A stretch of 64,000 nt of DNA from NCBI RefSeq assembly GCF_021347895.1, contig NC_067113.1:5066251-5130250 (forward strand), in the 5' to 3' direction. The translations under genes and the position numbers were made by a program. This DNA is from Acanthochromis polyacanthus. Its lineage: Eukaryota > Chordata > Actinopteri > Pomacentridae. Positions 21,510-33,495 of the stretch are shown piece after piece. The notes under the pieces are model-generated. The model worked only from the letters and a program-made list of their open reading frames with translations. It did not search any database and was not told where the DNA came from. The stretch's first letter is position 1. The number at the start of each line of letters is the position of its first letter.

Positions 21510-22204
21510 CCTAGGGCGGGTGGGAGGGTGTCCAGGCCGGGGTGGTTGGTTCTGGCGGGACAAAGACCCACGGGGTTCCTGTGAGGGCGCCCCTCTTGGC
21601 CAAGATGTCAGCCAGATCGTTAAACTCCTTGTCGGGTCCAGGGGTGCGGGAGTGACCCCTGACCTTCTTCCAGTAGAGTTGCCTATCATGGGCCGTGATA
21701 ATGTGGTCGCAGGCCATGAACAACTCCTTGTGTTTCACGGGTTTGCTGTTAGAGGGTGCGAAACCCATTACGGCGCCACAGAGGCAAGTGGCGAGAGAAA
21801 CTCAGCCGGGCATAGTTGGAGTCGGAGCAGACGACCAGTGACTGCACCTTGCGCGTCACAGCCATCTGAAGCATGATCAATATGGCCACTATTTTGGCGT
21901 ACTGGGATGACTGAGGCCCAAGCTGGAAGTCCTGCGGTTGGCATGGGGGAGTCGTTGACCCAGGCGATGCCCACCCCAGCCTGCCGTTGTTTGTCTTGGT
22001 GGAAAGAACACCATCCACATAAGCCGTGAACATATCCTGACAGACATTAGGCTCAAAGTAGTGGTGGTTCGTCATTGGGAGGCCGGTGGCTCGGCGACCT
22101 CTACGGTTGGGGAAGGGGGGTGTCGTCAGAACACCGCTGACACACCGCAAGTCCAGTACCCAGAGGGGTTTTCTGGTTCTGGGCGTAGCGGATCTCCATG
22201 TCAA
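21510..22204 (-). pseudogene. RNase H domain
   Basis: Motifs in order are FTAYVDGVLSTK (first acidic residue), VVCSDSNYAR (D of the third motif) and VRGHSRTPGPDKEFNDLAD, where H and the final D complete the active-site set of a retroviral-type RNase H. Two frames are needed because of a shift near 21,770. It would degrade the RNA strand of the RNA:DNA hybrid. It lies between RT and integrase, as expected. Confidence 0.75.
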
Positions 22205-22465
22205 AACTTTGCAATGCCATCAGCATTTTACTGGCGTAGGCCACCACTCGTTTGTCCTAGGTCGTGTATTGATACAGGCCTGCACTTAAGCAGTGGTCCA
22301 GAGAAGCCCACCTGAAGATAGAAGTCTTTCTCACAGTCTGGGTACGCCAGACAGGGGCAGTACAGAGTTTGTCTTTGAGGGCCTGCATGCCACGGTCGTT
22401 GTGGTTCAGTCCAAACGAACGGTGCAGTCTATTCTTAACAGATCGGTCAAAAGGTTTTTGCCAAG

Positions 22466-23566
22466 TCAGAGTAAATTTTCAATGAATTGTCGGGAGTAGT
22501 TGCATACCCCAAGGAAGCTACGAAGTTCGGTTGAGGTGGTGGGTGCCTTGATGTTCATGACACCTTGGACGCGGTTGACCTGTGGTCTCACACCGTGCGT
22601 CCCCACCAGAAAGCCGTCGTAGTTCACGCTGGTCCTGCCAACCACTGGCACTTTGACAGTGGCAATATTTTGGCACCAGCCTTTAGTGAGTTGACCAAGA
22701 GGGACGTCGGTTCAATTTCATTTCCAGGGTGGTGATCAAGAGTGGCCGCTCTGCATCAAAGACTGTCGGTCGACATATGAGGGTGCCACGATCGTTAGTG
22801 GTCAGACAAGCTTTGCTCAAGAAGATGTTGAACTCATGTAGGTGATTTAGCGTAACCCGAATGGCACCTGGTGTATTGTCGGTGAGAATGTGAAAGGGCG
22901 GAGGTTTTATGTGGGTCTCACCGGGATGGTCCAGAACCCCGGAAGCGATGTCGAGAGTAAGAAGAAGTATTTAGCTTCTCTGACCTTCGGGAGTTTCCGT
23001 TTCCAACTGGGTCATGGCCCATCGCGACAACTTCACCGTTGGGTGAGGTCTGCAGCCGTTAGTGAATGGTCAGGCGCCATTTTACCGTTTTGGTTTGGAC
23101 GACTGGCTACAGAGGTGCAGAGTAAGAAGAAAAAAAAAAAAAGGTGCAGAGAAAGTGCTGTTGCATGGACGTATGATGCCTTTATCCAACAGTTCATCAA
23201 TGATTTCTTGGACAGGCCATACAAAGCCAAAGGAATCTTGTACTGTCGTACAAACACCGGCGGAGCAGCTGGGGCTGTCGGGATGCGTACGGAGTGGATG
23301 TCGGTCAGCCCGCAGTCGAGGGAGTCTTTCGCAAAGGAGTCTTGATACTTGCATAAGACTGCACGAAGCTTTTCGCGCTTTTCGTCAGTCTGCAAAGCAT
23401 CCGCCTCTGCAAGAACCTGCTGCAGCTGAGCAGCAAAAGCGGACTCAACCTCGGCGTCCAATGCAGGGGGCTTCGCATCCTGGTCGCCGACCGGCGTAGC
23501 GGTTGGCGCCATATCGACAGTCAGGACTGTAGCTGTTTGGACCATCATCTGCTCGCCGTCGGTCAA
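22466..23566 (-). pseudogene. Reverse transcriptase, catalytic loop damaged
   Basis: The N-terminal linker (LRAVLCKYQDSFAKDSLDCG) and fingers (VFVRQYKIPLALYGL, then GIIRPCNSTFSAP) are followed by a poly-T tract at about 23,130 that has replaced the usual W-P-V segment. The palm core survives only in pieces (AMTQLETE, VREAKYF, about 22,960-23,010). The YxDD loop is not visible where expected at about 22,860; the frame there reads ILTDNTPGA. The thumb/connection (LRSFLGVCNYSRQFIE) is at 22,466-22,560. Non-functional. Confidence 0.75.
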
Positions 23567-24539
23567 GTCGATGCGACTGACCAGGTCGGTGGGGAGTGAG
23601 GGTGTGAAAGACAGCTATAGCCTTAGAGGGTCTGGTGTATAACACCCCCGTGTCACCTCGATCGGGCAGGAGTGAAGCGACGTGACCAAATACTGGCACA
23701 GCCAGTTCGAAGTCATGAAATTCAATGCTGATGAGCCAACCTAGCGCTGTTAATTTGGGGATTAGGATGTCTTCGGTTGTGTGGTTATGCACCAACAGGT
23801 GTTGGACCGAGAGTGCAGTCCATCAGGGGAATGGCTTCAAGGGACAACCCATGTTAAAGAAAATCGGTGACGGTTGAAAGAATGCTGAGAGTGATTCAGA
23901 CGTCGACCTTTCTGCATGCATATGCGTATGCAACGTACTTGGAGGATGCAGGTATCGTGAGGTGCTGTTCGGTGGTCACCTGACAACCTCAATTCGGGCC
24001 CCATTGAAGCTTGTCGCTGTTGGTTGGGATAGGATCGTCCCTGGCCTCGGTGAGTGACCAAAGAACTTTGTTAATGGTGTCCACTTGGACCCAAGGCGCA
24101 CCAGCATGTCGCTGCCAACATAAGCAGGGTGTGCGTAGTCAGGAATGACCAAGAAGTGATGAGTGAAGACTTGTATGCCACTGGACCTTCAGAGAGCAAA
24201 TACCTTCAGCGGCTAGAGTCTCACCAGGTCCGTGGCAAGTGGAAATGGAACATCTTTTTCGACAGCTGGAGCGTGGGCTGGACCTGGAGAAGAGAGTCTA
24301 GACTGTTCTACTGATGGCCAATGCCAGATTTTGTACACGACGCCCTCTAGGGTGACACCGCCTTCTATCTGGGGGCAGTATACGTCAGTGGTGGTGTGCA
24401 CTTAAAGCACAAAGAAAGGTGTCACGTTGGGTCATTGGAGCAGGACAACCAGTATCGTCCGTAGTTCCAGCATCAATCACACAACACTGCACTCCAGTGT
24501 TTTCAGGAGCCGTGAAAGGCAACGGTTGCGGACTTGGGC

Positions 24540-24996
24540 CCAGATCTTCGAGCGTTTGCTCATTGAAGGCTCTCCTCAACGTTTGGAACCACTGATTGAT
24601 TTCAAAGGAATGTCATCGAGAGGGACACGTAGACCGGGTGAATGAGGGTCATCGAGCCGACGGTGAATTTTACCACTGACATGGCGGTCAGTTCGGTAGT
24701 GGTAAGGGCACAGGTTGCACATTCAAGGAGCACGTCTGCATTTTCAGGTTCCTGTTAGCACGCCTTGCCATAGATTGCAATTTTTGGAAAAGCGATTTTG
24801 ACATCAAAGTGATGTCTGCTGCGGTGTGAAGGAGAGCTTCATGAGCAAGGACGTCTTCTAGCGTGATAGACAAGTAGCTTTCGGGCCACCCCCTTTTCGT
24901 GAGGTGGCCAAGGAACTGTTGGACTGGAGGCTTAACCTGGATGGTAGCCGTGTCTTCTCTGAAGTGTTCGTCGGTGGTATCTAGCTGGACCACCAA
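24540..24996 (-). pseudogene. Retroviral-type aspartic protease remnant
   Basis: The minus-strand frame has LLHTAADITLMS at about 24,820, the position of the D-T/S-G-A active-site loop. The catalytic Asp is His and Gly is Ala. Copy 2 retains the downstream flap/hydrophobic end (IIGKDLLNRFEPIIDF at about 35,840), which corresponds to the region near 24,590 here. The protease would have processed the polyprotein. Confidence 0.65.
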
Positions 24997-25029
24997 GACT
25001 GCACTGGAAGGTTTACCGTTGTCACCTTC

Positions 25030-26640
25030 CTGGCTAGATTGTTCAACCGAGTTGTCTTAGTGTTCGGTGTTTACCGTAGGTTCAAGGGGTCCTTGGTAGA
25101 GGTCTTCTCAATCGGAGCCGATTGGTCGGAGGAGACACCTGTAGGACCTGCGTCAGGAGTCACGGATGCTACCAAGAATAGATCTGCCTTACCTTGTTTG
25201 TCTTTACGCTTTCGCTCATAGTTCACGAACCAGTTGCTTAATTGTCTCAAGTCTTCTTGGGAGAGTGTGTTAGACTTACCTGTGTTGTTGTTGTCGTCTT
25301 TTGGTTCAGTTTTGTACCTTTATCGTATCTGTGGAAGTCATTATTGCGGGGTGGACCGCGATGGTCAGACCGATCATAATGGTTAGGCTGCCACCCTTGT
25401 GAGTGGCGTGGTGTCTGAAGAAGCCTGGTTGAAAGCCTTTCTCATGTGGTCCTGGTTTTTGCCAGGCCAAGAGGGTTTGGCAGGTCTGGACTTCTGCTGA
25501 GGTCCTGGAGAGGAGGACCATTTCGGTGACTGCTTCGGTCGGTCAGTTTGGGGCGCCTGAGTGGTTGGCCCCTGTGACTCACCGACTGGAGCTCCTTCAA
25601 GCTCTAGTGGTAAAGGTTCGGTCACTTCATGACGATGCTTGTTCTGTCGACCTGGATTGGCTTTGTCTCTGCCTAGCGTATCCTTTATTTGCCAACTCCG
25701 TAGTTGTCGACTGCTTAAGGTGCGGGGACATGCTGAAACTCCAAGATGATGACTGGTAGTAGGGTGGAGGTTTGGACAAAAAGAGATTTGAATTCAAGGT
25801 TTCCTCCATTTCCGGTTCGTTACGGGACCCGAAATAGGCTATACGTAGCCTGTGGTAATATTGTGGGGGTGGCTCTGAACAACCCTGCTTGATCCCAAGT
25901 GCAGCTGACAGGCCAGTCTGTGACAGGCAGTCACTGAACTCTACTTCCAGGGCCTGAAGAGCACATCATAGCTCTAACGGAAGCGGGCTGATGCTGATAA
26001 AGCTGCTGACGTCACGACTTGATGTTATCTTTGTCAGATAAATTTTGTCCTCTACTGAGGCGTCTGAAAACCTCCGCAAGTAGGTGCAGGTGTCATTTGA
26101 GCCACCAACATTTGGTTCAAAGCAAGGAATGTGCCGGGCCATCTTGTCGAAATCAGGGTCCATGGGAGCCCTGGGAGACTGAATACTCAAGGGCCAGGAA
26201 GACAGAGGAAGCGAGGTAGGTTTAGCCCGGTCAAGGGGTGTCCTGACATCTCTTTGGCGGGTAGCAGGTTCCGGCGTAGACGCCAGGGAAGCGGAAGGAG
26301 GAGGCCCCCCCCTTGTTGTGGGGTCTTCCATGAAGCGTGTTTGTCTGGGTCGGTCCAATGCTAATGACTGTTCTAATACACTTTCCATCTCAGCTAGCTC
26401 TTCTACTTTGAACAACAGCTACAGGACGATAGGGCCAAAATTGCAGCTCTACAAGACATCCAAAAAGTCAAAGTCTTCAATGTGAATGCGGTCAGACTCT
26501 GGGTGAAATCCAAGACTTGAGGGAGCAAGTCAAAACATACAGTGAACACCAAAAGCTTTGTTAAGCAGGTTTTTGGCTTTTGCATAGCCTCTGTCGGACT
26601 CTTCCAGCTGTTGTTGATCCTCAGGGCCAGTGACCCCCTG
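25030..26640 (-). pseudogene. gag: gag region, heavily frame-broken
   Basis: Pro/Ser-rich and charged stretches read in several minus frames (for example PPSASLASTPEPATRQ and FDKMARHIPCFEPN, about 26,110-26,290; GPQQKSRPAKPSWPGKNQDH at about 25,480; and LRQLSNWFVNYERKRK at about 25,230). The segment DKMARHIPCFEP fits the start of a Gypsy capsid, just upstream of RFSDASVEDKIYLTK. No CCHC knuckle is visible. Called gag by position before protease and by copy 2 parallels. Confidence 0.5.
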
Positions 26641-28431
26641 ATTAACTTACTCAGTTGTTAGGGAATCACCGGACCAGCTCTCCATCCTTCGGGTCCGGTC
26701 CTACTGCCCCCTGAGGTCTTACTCAGAGGGATGCTGCAGAACTGTTAAGCTGGTTGACGAGGAAAATTCGCCTAGCTGTCTCACTGCCTTCATCCAGATG
26801 CCTATCCCTACTTCCTCTGATAATTAATTTAACCGAGTAGCCACTTCGGTATAGTTAAATTTAACCACCAGATACACCTGTTAACGGCAGCTTTTCCTCT
26901 CATAGATCTGGCACTTGTTAAGTTGCTAGGTTTAATTCAGAGGTTATGGACATATAGACAACCTCTAGGATATGTTTATACTGGGCCAACCTGGCCCCTA
27001 TGACTAGGTAACCTTTCAGAACCTTGCTACTATCATGCACGCTGTAAGTTAACTTATTACATCAAGAGCTAGATGTATAAGTATTTTCAGGGATAATACA
27101 AAATAGAAATAGAATTAAGAAATAAAAAAAAAAAAGAAAATAGCACTTGCAATTTGTTGTCTTTAATTGCAGAATAATGCTTTATTGATATATTTTAGCA
27201 GGGCACAAGCATAGCCAATAAATCATCAGACAAATAATCAAACATTAGATAATATTCAAACCACCCTTAATCCATATCCCTACTGGTCTTATGCTTTCTT
27301 AAGAAAAAAGGGGAATGCGTGTTACCTAATGTAACGGTAATTTGGAGGGAGTAGAACAGCGGGTGTGGCCCCACCCGGCCGTTCACCTGAGCCCACCAAG
27401 GAACCCAGGGGGAAGCTGGAGAGAGCGTTAGTCCAAATTTCAGGTCTGCATGTAATCCAGTTTTGGGGTTTTGGGCCAGGAAAAAACTTTGTTAATCCAT
27501 TCAGGTGTTATTCCTCTGGAAATAATAGAATCCAGTGATACTCCATCAGTCCATTGTCAAGTCCCGACCACAATCCTGTAATCCTTAACAACGAATAAGA
27601 TGCAGTTCCTTTAGTCCATTATTCCATCAGAACAGTCCTTCTTCAGCAGACCAAGTTATTCCACTCAACCAGAGTTACGTGGTAATCATCCCCTGTGCTC
27701 GGACTAATGTCCGGATTGCACCCAGGCAGATACCCGCAACAATCTCCCCCGAACTACTTCCAATAGGTACAATTTATACATCACAGCTCTCTTTAATTTT
27801 GCATACGTGTTGACACCATACTCTAACCCACGCAAACAAATTACAGCCACGTCCACCCCCCTCCGCAAATGTGCACTTCCTCATTCCTCACCCAGTAACC
27901 TTTACTTGCCCCAGACATGTTCTTGTCCCTTTCTTCACCCTCTCTACTGGTTACAGGAACTTGAGAAAAGTGAATGTCAGCAGCTTTTAAAAGTTGCTGA
28001 CATATGCACCCCACATTTCAGCACGGTGCACACAGACTTACAACACTCCCCTACCCTATTTACAGAGCCAAAAAGCCCCATGACCCTCTAAGGGCATAAT
28101 CTAAACTAACCTATTTTAACTCTTTTTGAATCACCCTCTAGTACAGTAATTCATTATCTACCCAGGGATCAACCAGTGATCCCCCCCTGAAAGCATTTCC
28201 ATTTATCTAATAGCAGCAAAACCCTGTTTAACCTTCTGTCCTGTTTTGTTAACCAAAGGCACTCACAGCTCCCTGTGAGGTGCTGCCCTCAAGTGGTTAC
28301 CCCTTAGAACACAGTTACTATTCTCTTTGCTGCACCCTAGTAGACCAGTAACATATTACTCAATCTCAAACAACATAAAAACACTGATATATGTATATAT
28401 TCAAAGAATTAAAAAAGAGAAATAAAAAAAA
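26641..28431. other. Unassigned stretch with a polypurine tract
   Basis: No gene supported. At 27,301-27,315 the plus strand has AAGAAAAAAGGGGAA followed by TG, resembling a retroviral polypurine tract and U3 start in the plus orientation. No matching internal region lies to its left, so this is noted only as a site. The remainder is CT-rich or AT-rich non-coding DNA. Confidence 0.4.
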
Positions 28432-28602
28432 AAAGACATTCCATTATATTAATCAAACCATCACTGCTTATAGTGAGACACGCTTCTGATTTCTACACTG
28501 TTTCAAAAATTAAAGGAAAAATAAAAAGACATCCTTCCAATATAATCAAACCATCATTCTTCTGAATAAGGCACTCTTCTGATTTCTACATTGTTTCAAC
28601 AC
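28432..28602. repeat. Direct duplication of about 76 bp
   Basis: Two diverged copies (28,432-28,508 and 28,527-28,602) share AAAGACAT, AATCAAACCATCA and CTTCTGATTTCTACA.TGTT in the same order. Confidence 0.75.
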
Positions 28603-29640
28603 TGTAAATGTAAAGATGTAAAAATGTAAGCATTTGATTAATTCACACACATTCATTTGGTTATAGCGTACTGCATTTTAAATCACAGATTAATATATCA
28701 TACCGTGCTTCTCTTCATTCTGCGCCGCTCCTTCATAATTCCATCTTTATGGCTGACTAGGGATCCCATATCCATGACAGGATGTTGACACTGGTGTTTT
28801 TGCAGCGTGCAGCTGGGTATTTGGATCATGAATGGTTTCTTGCAAGTCATTATTGTGCATTTGATCTTCTAGCTCTGCTACACGTGTGTGTGCCCATGCA
28901 CTGGTTTGAAGTTCCTGTTTGAGTTTCTGTATTGCAAGCTTTTACAATTGTGGTAGGAATTTCGCAGTTGTGCTGACAGTATTGCAGTCATGCTCCCCAA
29001 GAGATTGGCTAAAGCCTTGTCCTTGGGTGGTTTGGTAATCGCCTCACGTATGAGACCGGTCATAGCGTTCTCAAGTGTAGTGGAATCGGCATCCTGGACT
29101 TTGATGACTTGCTACCTAGATACATGGATAGTCAGGCCCACGCAACATCTAAATTCATCGTAGGGTCTGCGTGGACAGATGTGTCCTTAGACATGTTTAA
29201 GAACGATAAGTTGTTTTGTTGTTGTTGGTTCTATAAATTTAAGCACCAGGTGGGTTGTTTAAGGAATGAGCAGGAAAAATTTTCCCCAAAAAAGTATTTG
29301 AAAAGGAAAAATGAAAAAACTGAAAAATTGAATAATCAAAAATTAAAAGTTAAAATGTGGAATCAAATAATAAAATAGAACGTTAACAAGTGGAATTATT
29401 TACATGCAATTATTGTTATCAAAGCTTAAGTGATTCCAATGAAAAGCCTGAACCTGTGTATTTTTGTCAAAATTAAATGATTTTTCACCGTTCAGGATTT
29501 GCAAGCTTGATGTATTTATCAGCTGTAATTGCTTTAGGTGAAGGGAAATTAATTAAGCCTTAAGGTTAGTTAAAGCATTCAGCTTTGGATACGACCTTAA
29601 ATTGAACAAAGAGAGAAAAACAACGAAACAATTCAAAATA
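28603..29640. other. Unassigned; possible decayed coding remnant on minus
   Basis: Between 28,740 and 29,110 the minus strand holds stretches that look protein-like (GLIREAITKPPKDKALANLL, then VAELEDQMHNNDLQETIHD, helix-forming) split over two frames. It may be a gag or accessory remnant, but no homologue is recognised. 29,150-29,640 is A-rich with nothing identifiable. Confidence 0.3.
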
Positions 29641-29642
29641 CA

Positions 29643-29692
29643 GCCATGGCCATAGGTTTGGACACAAGTACCATGACGCTAGTGAATCTTAG
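29643..29692 (+). repeat. Transposon-end-like repeat, copy 1
   Basis: ACAGCCATGGCCATAGG, then TTTGGACACAAGTACCATGA and GTGAATC. The same segment recurs in direct orientation at 31,904-31,951. It has the look of a Tc1-like terminus, but no partner inverted end was found. Confidence 0.55.
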
Positions 29693-29989
29693 AAAATACC
29701 ACAAATTGTCACTTACAATACAGTACACAACTCCTGAGAACTATATTAAGTTTCATATTTAAAAAAAAAACATCAAAAGAGTTTGGTGTCATTTTGTTAT
29801 TCTTACCAAATTCGGTTGTGAAAGTACTGCATTTTTTTGTTATTTTCTTCTAATATTGTGTTTTGGGAACAAAGTTGTTCCAGTTGTTGGAATTTATTCA
29901 TAACATTATATCCCTTGTTGATTTGTTAACTAGTATTTTTTGACAGCACCAGTTTAGTTAGTCATGTTCTGTAATAGACATCAAAACAG

Positions 29990-30422
29990 AAATTTTTTTT
30001 CCCCAATAGTAGGTGAAGTAGAATAAAAAGATAAATAAAATGATTATTATTATTATTATTTTTAATAGCAGGTGAAATAGAATTTTTAAAAATTTTTTTT
30101 TCAAGAGTGAGTTGAATAGAATTAAAAAATATATATTTTATTTACTTTGTCAATGGTAGGTAAAGTAGAGTTTTAAAAATATTAATAGTTTTTTTTCAAT
30201 AGTATGTAAAGTAGAATTAAAATTTTAATAAAACAAAAGAAATTCCAATAGGGTTGAATAGAATTTTAAAAAAGAGAATAAGAATTTTTTTTTCAATATG
30301 TAAAGTAGAATTAATTTTTTTTAATTTTTCCCGATAGGGTTGAATATAATTAAAAATAAAAGAGAATATGTATTTTTCTCAAATGGTAAGTGAATTGTAA
30401 TTGAATATAAAGGTTTGATAAA

Positions 30423-30469
<47 letters not shown>

Positions 30470-30670
30470 CAATAATAGGTGAGGTAGAATAAAATTTAAA
30501 ATAAAATTTCCAATAGTGAGTCGAATAGAATTAAAACTTAAGGATTTTTTTGTCCTCTTCAATAGTTGGTTAAATAGGATTAGAAAAATTAATATTATTA
30601 TTTTTCTTTTCAAAAGTGGGTTAAAGTAGAATTAAAATTTGATTTTTTTTTTTCAAATAATAGTTGAATA
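29990..30670. repeat. Degenerate AT-rich minisatellite
   Basis: About 11-12 imperfect units of 45-70 bp, each built on TTTTTCAATAGTAGGTGAA followed by GTAGAATTAAAATTTT. Unit cores fall near 30,005, 30,070, 30,108, 30,155, 30,203, 30,245, 30,295, 30,335, 30,385, 30,475, 30,515, 30,560 and 30,615. A pure (AT)n run (30,427-30,466) has grown inside it. The downstream transposon-end repeat at 31,951 runs into the same AATAGAATTAAAAT core. Confidence 0.75.
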
Positions 30671-31834
30671 AATGTGGTAAATTGTCAATAATAGATGTTA
30701 ATTACAACAGCTCAGTTACACATTCAAAATCAGTTATGCATGCACATAACCGCTCATAAACAGCAATAAAAATGCATTTGATTGAAAAGCATTAGTGTTC
30801 AGAGAAAATATGCAGCGATCAGAGGAAAAATTCAGCTTTAAATGCAATAGCTCAAAACAGCCAGCAGATGGTGCCTCTTGCTTTGTTGTTGTTTGTGGCA
30901 AGCTGGGGTGTCCCCGGAAAGAAGCTGGAGCTAAAGGAGTTAAAGGCGGCTAGACTAATTAGCTCGGCAGCTAACGCCAGGAGAGCGCGGCGGCTCTCAA
31001 CAAAATGACAGTGTGTCCCACAAGCGTCAAGCACGGATGTTACACATTTAGTGCTTAGTGAAACAGAATCTAAGCTTGTTTATCAGGAATGAGACACAGA
31101 CGCTAAATAAAAGCAGCCAGTTGCCAACTCAGTTAGCTAAGCCGAGTGCTGTCCAGTTTCTGAATAGATCAAACGATTCGGAACTTCTCAATATGGTTTA
31201 ACACTATTCAGGGCAAAATAACTTCTGGAGCATCAGCAGGCAGATCGTCTTTTACCAAAGGCCTTATAATCATAAACTCCAGTCAACAAATAATAACAGC
31301 TCAAAGGCTGATCAAGCACAGACGGCTAGGCTAATTAGCAACACGCACAGCGGCGTCATAGGAAACAAAATGGTACCACGGGAACAAAACTTTCTGAAAC
31401 AGCTCCGAGAGCTAATCACCAACAGCTTAACAAGGTTCTGATCCAACACGATGATTAGGCTAATCAAAAAGTCACGCACGGTGGCGTATTTTGTAATAAT
31501 AAAACACAGCTTACTGCAGCTTCCACGTGCTATTTGTGTTGACATGTGACCTGTCAAAACGGCTTTCCGCTGCTGTTAGGGGCAGAAAGCATTCACAGCA
31601 ACACAGATGATTTAAACAACGTTGAGCGAACAAAATCAGCTTCATGCAGCAAAATATGCAGAAATATAGTTCAGAGAACAGATATATGCTCACACTCGAT
31701 GGTAATGAATCAGGAGTAGATGTGAATGAATAGCTACAGTTCAATTTAACGTTCAAATGTGAAGACAGGGTATTCTTTTTCGCCTCGCACGGGGTGCCAA
31801 AATATGTAGCGATATTGCCTTATTAAACGTTAAT
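30671..31834. other. Unassigned region with a primer-binding-site-like motif
   Basis: No gene. A GC-richer stretch (30,840-31,780) has recurring GGCTAATTAGC-like words. At 31,783-31,799 the plus strand reads CCTCGCACGGGGTGCCA, which on the minus strand is TGGCACCCCG..., the form of a retroelement primer-binding site. No LTR pair supports it. Confidence 0.35.
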
Positions 31835-31903
31835 TTAACCTGTTAGTCCCTGAGCCCTGTTTTGAGGCACCCGCTCAAATGAAAAAAATAAATAAAAATG
31901 CTA

Positions 31904-31951
31904 CAGCCATGGCCATAAGTTTGGACACAAGTACCATGATGCTTGTGAATC
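31904..31951 (+). repeat. Transposon-end-like repeat, copy 2
   Basis: Direct copy of the 29,643 repeat (ACAGCCATGGCCATAAG..., TTTGGACACAAGTACCATGA) with three or four differences, continuing into AATAGAATTAAAAT, the core of the 30-kb minisatellite. Confidence 0.6.
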
Positions 31952-32189
31952 AAATAGAATTAAAATGAATATATATATATATATAAATACCCCCCAACAC
32001 ATTATATAAAAATAAAGCCATACAAAAGGATTAGGTTTGCACTCAAAAGGAGCAGATTTTATTCTACACAATAGCAATAACAGTAATAACAATAACAGAA
32101 TGCAATCCAGAAAAAGAAAAAAAGAAAAAAAACGAACAACTTCAACCAATCAACAAAAAATATTTACAGAATCATCATGCAAGATGAAT

Positions 32190-33495
32190 CACTGGCCATC
32201 ATGCCACTGTGCAAAGCAGTTTTTTTTCTTCTTTTTTTTGCTGTGAGGCACAGGGGTACATTGCATTTTCTACAATATACTGGGGTTTTCACCCTAGGAG
32301 TGCCTCTGTCCTGGCATCTCCGACAGTATCTCCTTGACTGCATGGCATCCGTGCCATAGTACGCTGGCATGCACGTCAACATGGGTGCTGGCTGGGGTGC
32401 TGAGCCTACTCCAAAAGACAACATTTCAGCAACAAGCTGCTCCTGAACATTTTATGGCTCTTTTCAGTCAAATCAGCCCTTGCCTTGCACATCTCCTTGT
32501 ACAGGAGAAAACTGTTCACAATAGCAATGTCCAAGAAGTGGTAGAAAAACATCTTGTACCACTTCATGCTTTTGTGGTGTACACTGTAATATCCAATGAG
32601 AGCATCAGAAAGATCTACGCCACCCATGTTATTATTATAGTCCAAAATGGAATCTGGGACAGGGATCGATTTTGTCTGCCACACCCCAGCCTCCTTCACC
32701 TTACGCCTTACAGTCTTCCCACTGAAGCTTCATGGAAAGTTGAACATACCGTCACCTCCCGTGTGTCCATCCACTTGACAAAAAGTAAAGGATCTCGCCT
32801 AATCCAGCGTATGTCTCCCCTCTGTTTTTTTTTTGGAAAGCTGTTGGAAACTGTATTTGGAAAACCAACACGGTTTTTTCGAATAGTCCCACAGCAGGCA
32901 ATGTTCTTCCTGTAAAGGTCCTGAAAGAGAGCAGGGCTGGTGTAAAAATTGTCCACGAACAGGGTGTAGCCTGAACCAAGAACAGAAAATGGCAAAAGAT
33001 CCACTACTGAACTGTAGCTGAGACCATGACCACCTGTGCTGCCTTCGGGTTTGTCAGTTTTCCCTGAATACACTGAAAAGTTCCATGTATATCCAGTAGC
33101 AGAGTCTGCAAGGACAAAGAGTTTATACCCCCACTTTGTGGGCTTATCTGTATAGATGAGCGGATGGTACCATCTAAAGCCAGAACAAGTATGAAACAGT
33201 ACATGAAAGACGTTTCTATATGGCTGAAAATGAGCCATACAGGCAGTCACTAGGTCTGTGTATAGTGGTTTGATTTTGCAGAGACGATCGTAATTGGCAG
33301 TCTGTCTTTTCCGGTCATTCTTCTCATCATCCTCACGACTACTGAGGTGCAATGACCACAGGATGGCCTCAAACCCCGGGACATGTTCTCCCGGGGGAAG
33401 GCAAAGTTGTAAGGCCACTTTCTCCTCCAGTAATCCCCTCTGTTATGGTCAATCAAGCCACCTGCTTTTGTGCCACAGTCAGCCAATTGAGCCAC
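32190..33495 (-). pseudogene. piggyBac-2 transposase, first catalytic Asp lost
   Basis: Minus frames give YWRRKWPYNFAFPRENM and FEAILWSLHLSSREDDEKND (N-terminal half, 33,330-33,460), DKPTKWGYKLFVLADSATGY (second catalytic Asp, about 33,110-33,170), LGSGYTLFVDNFYTSPALFQ (third Asp, about 32,930-32,980), DYNNNMGGVDLSDALIGYYS (32,570-32,640), HKSMKWYKMFFYHFLDIAIV (about 32,530) and a C-terminal Cys finger (CRRCQDRGTPR ... CRKCNVPLC, 32,240-32,330). The segment that should hold the first catalytic Asp (a DERM-type motif) is missing just upstream of DKPTKWG, where the frame is garbled. Three frames are needed. Dead copy of a cut-and-paste TTAA-specific transposase; more complete than piggyBac-1. 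Confidence 0.85.

Larger units (their letters stand above)
17958..26640 (-). mobile_element. Gypsy-like env-carrying retroelement, internal region
   Basis: Domains on the minus strand occur in the order gag, protease, reverse transcriptase, RNase H, integrase, env. This is the order of Gypsy/Ty3 elements and retroviruses. Each domain is frame-broken. A second, shorter copy of the same family lies at 34,489-36,640. The element is about 8.7 kb internally; its LTRs could not be delimited. The family's virus-like layout suggests it once could form particles. This copy cannot. Confidence 0.8.
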
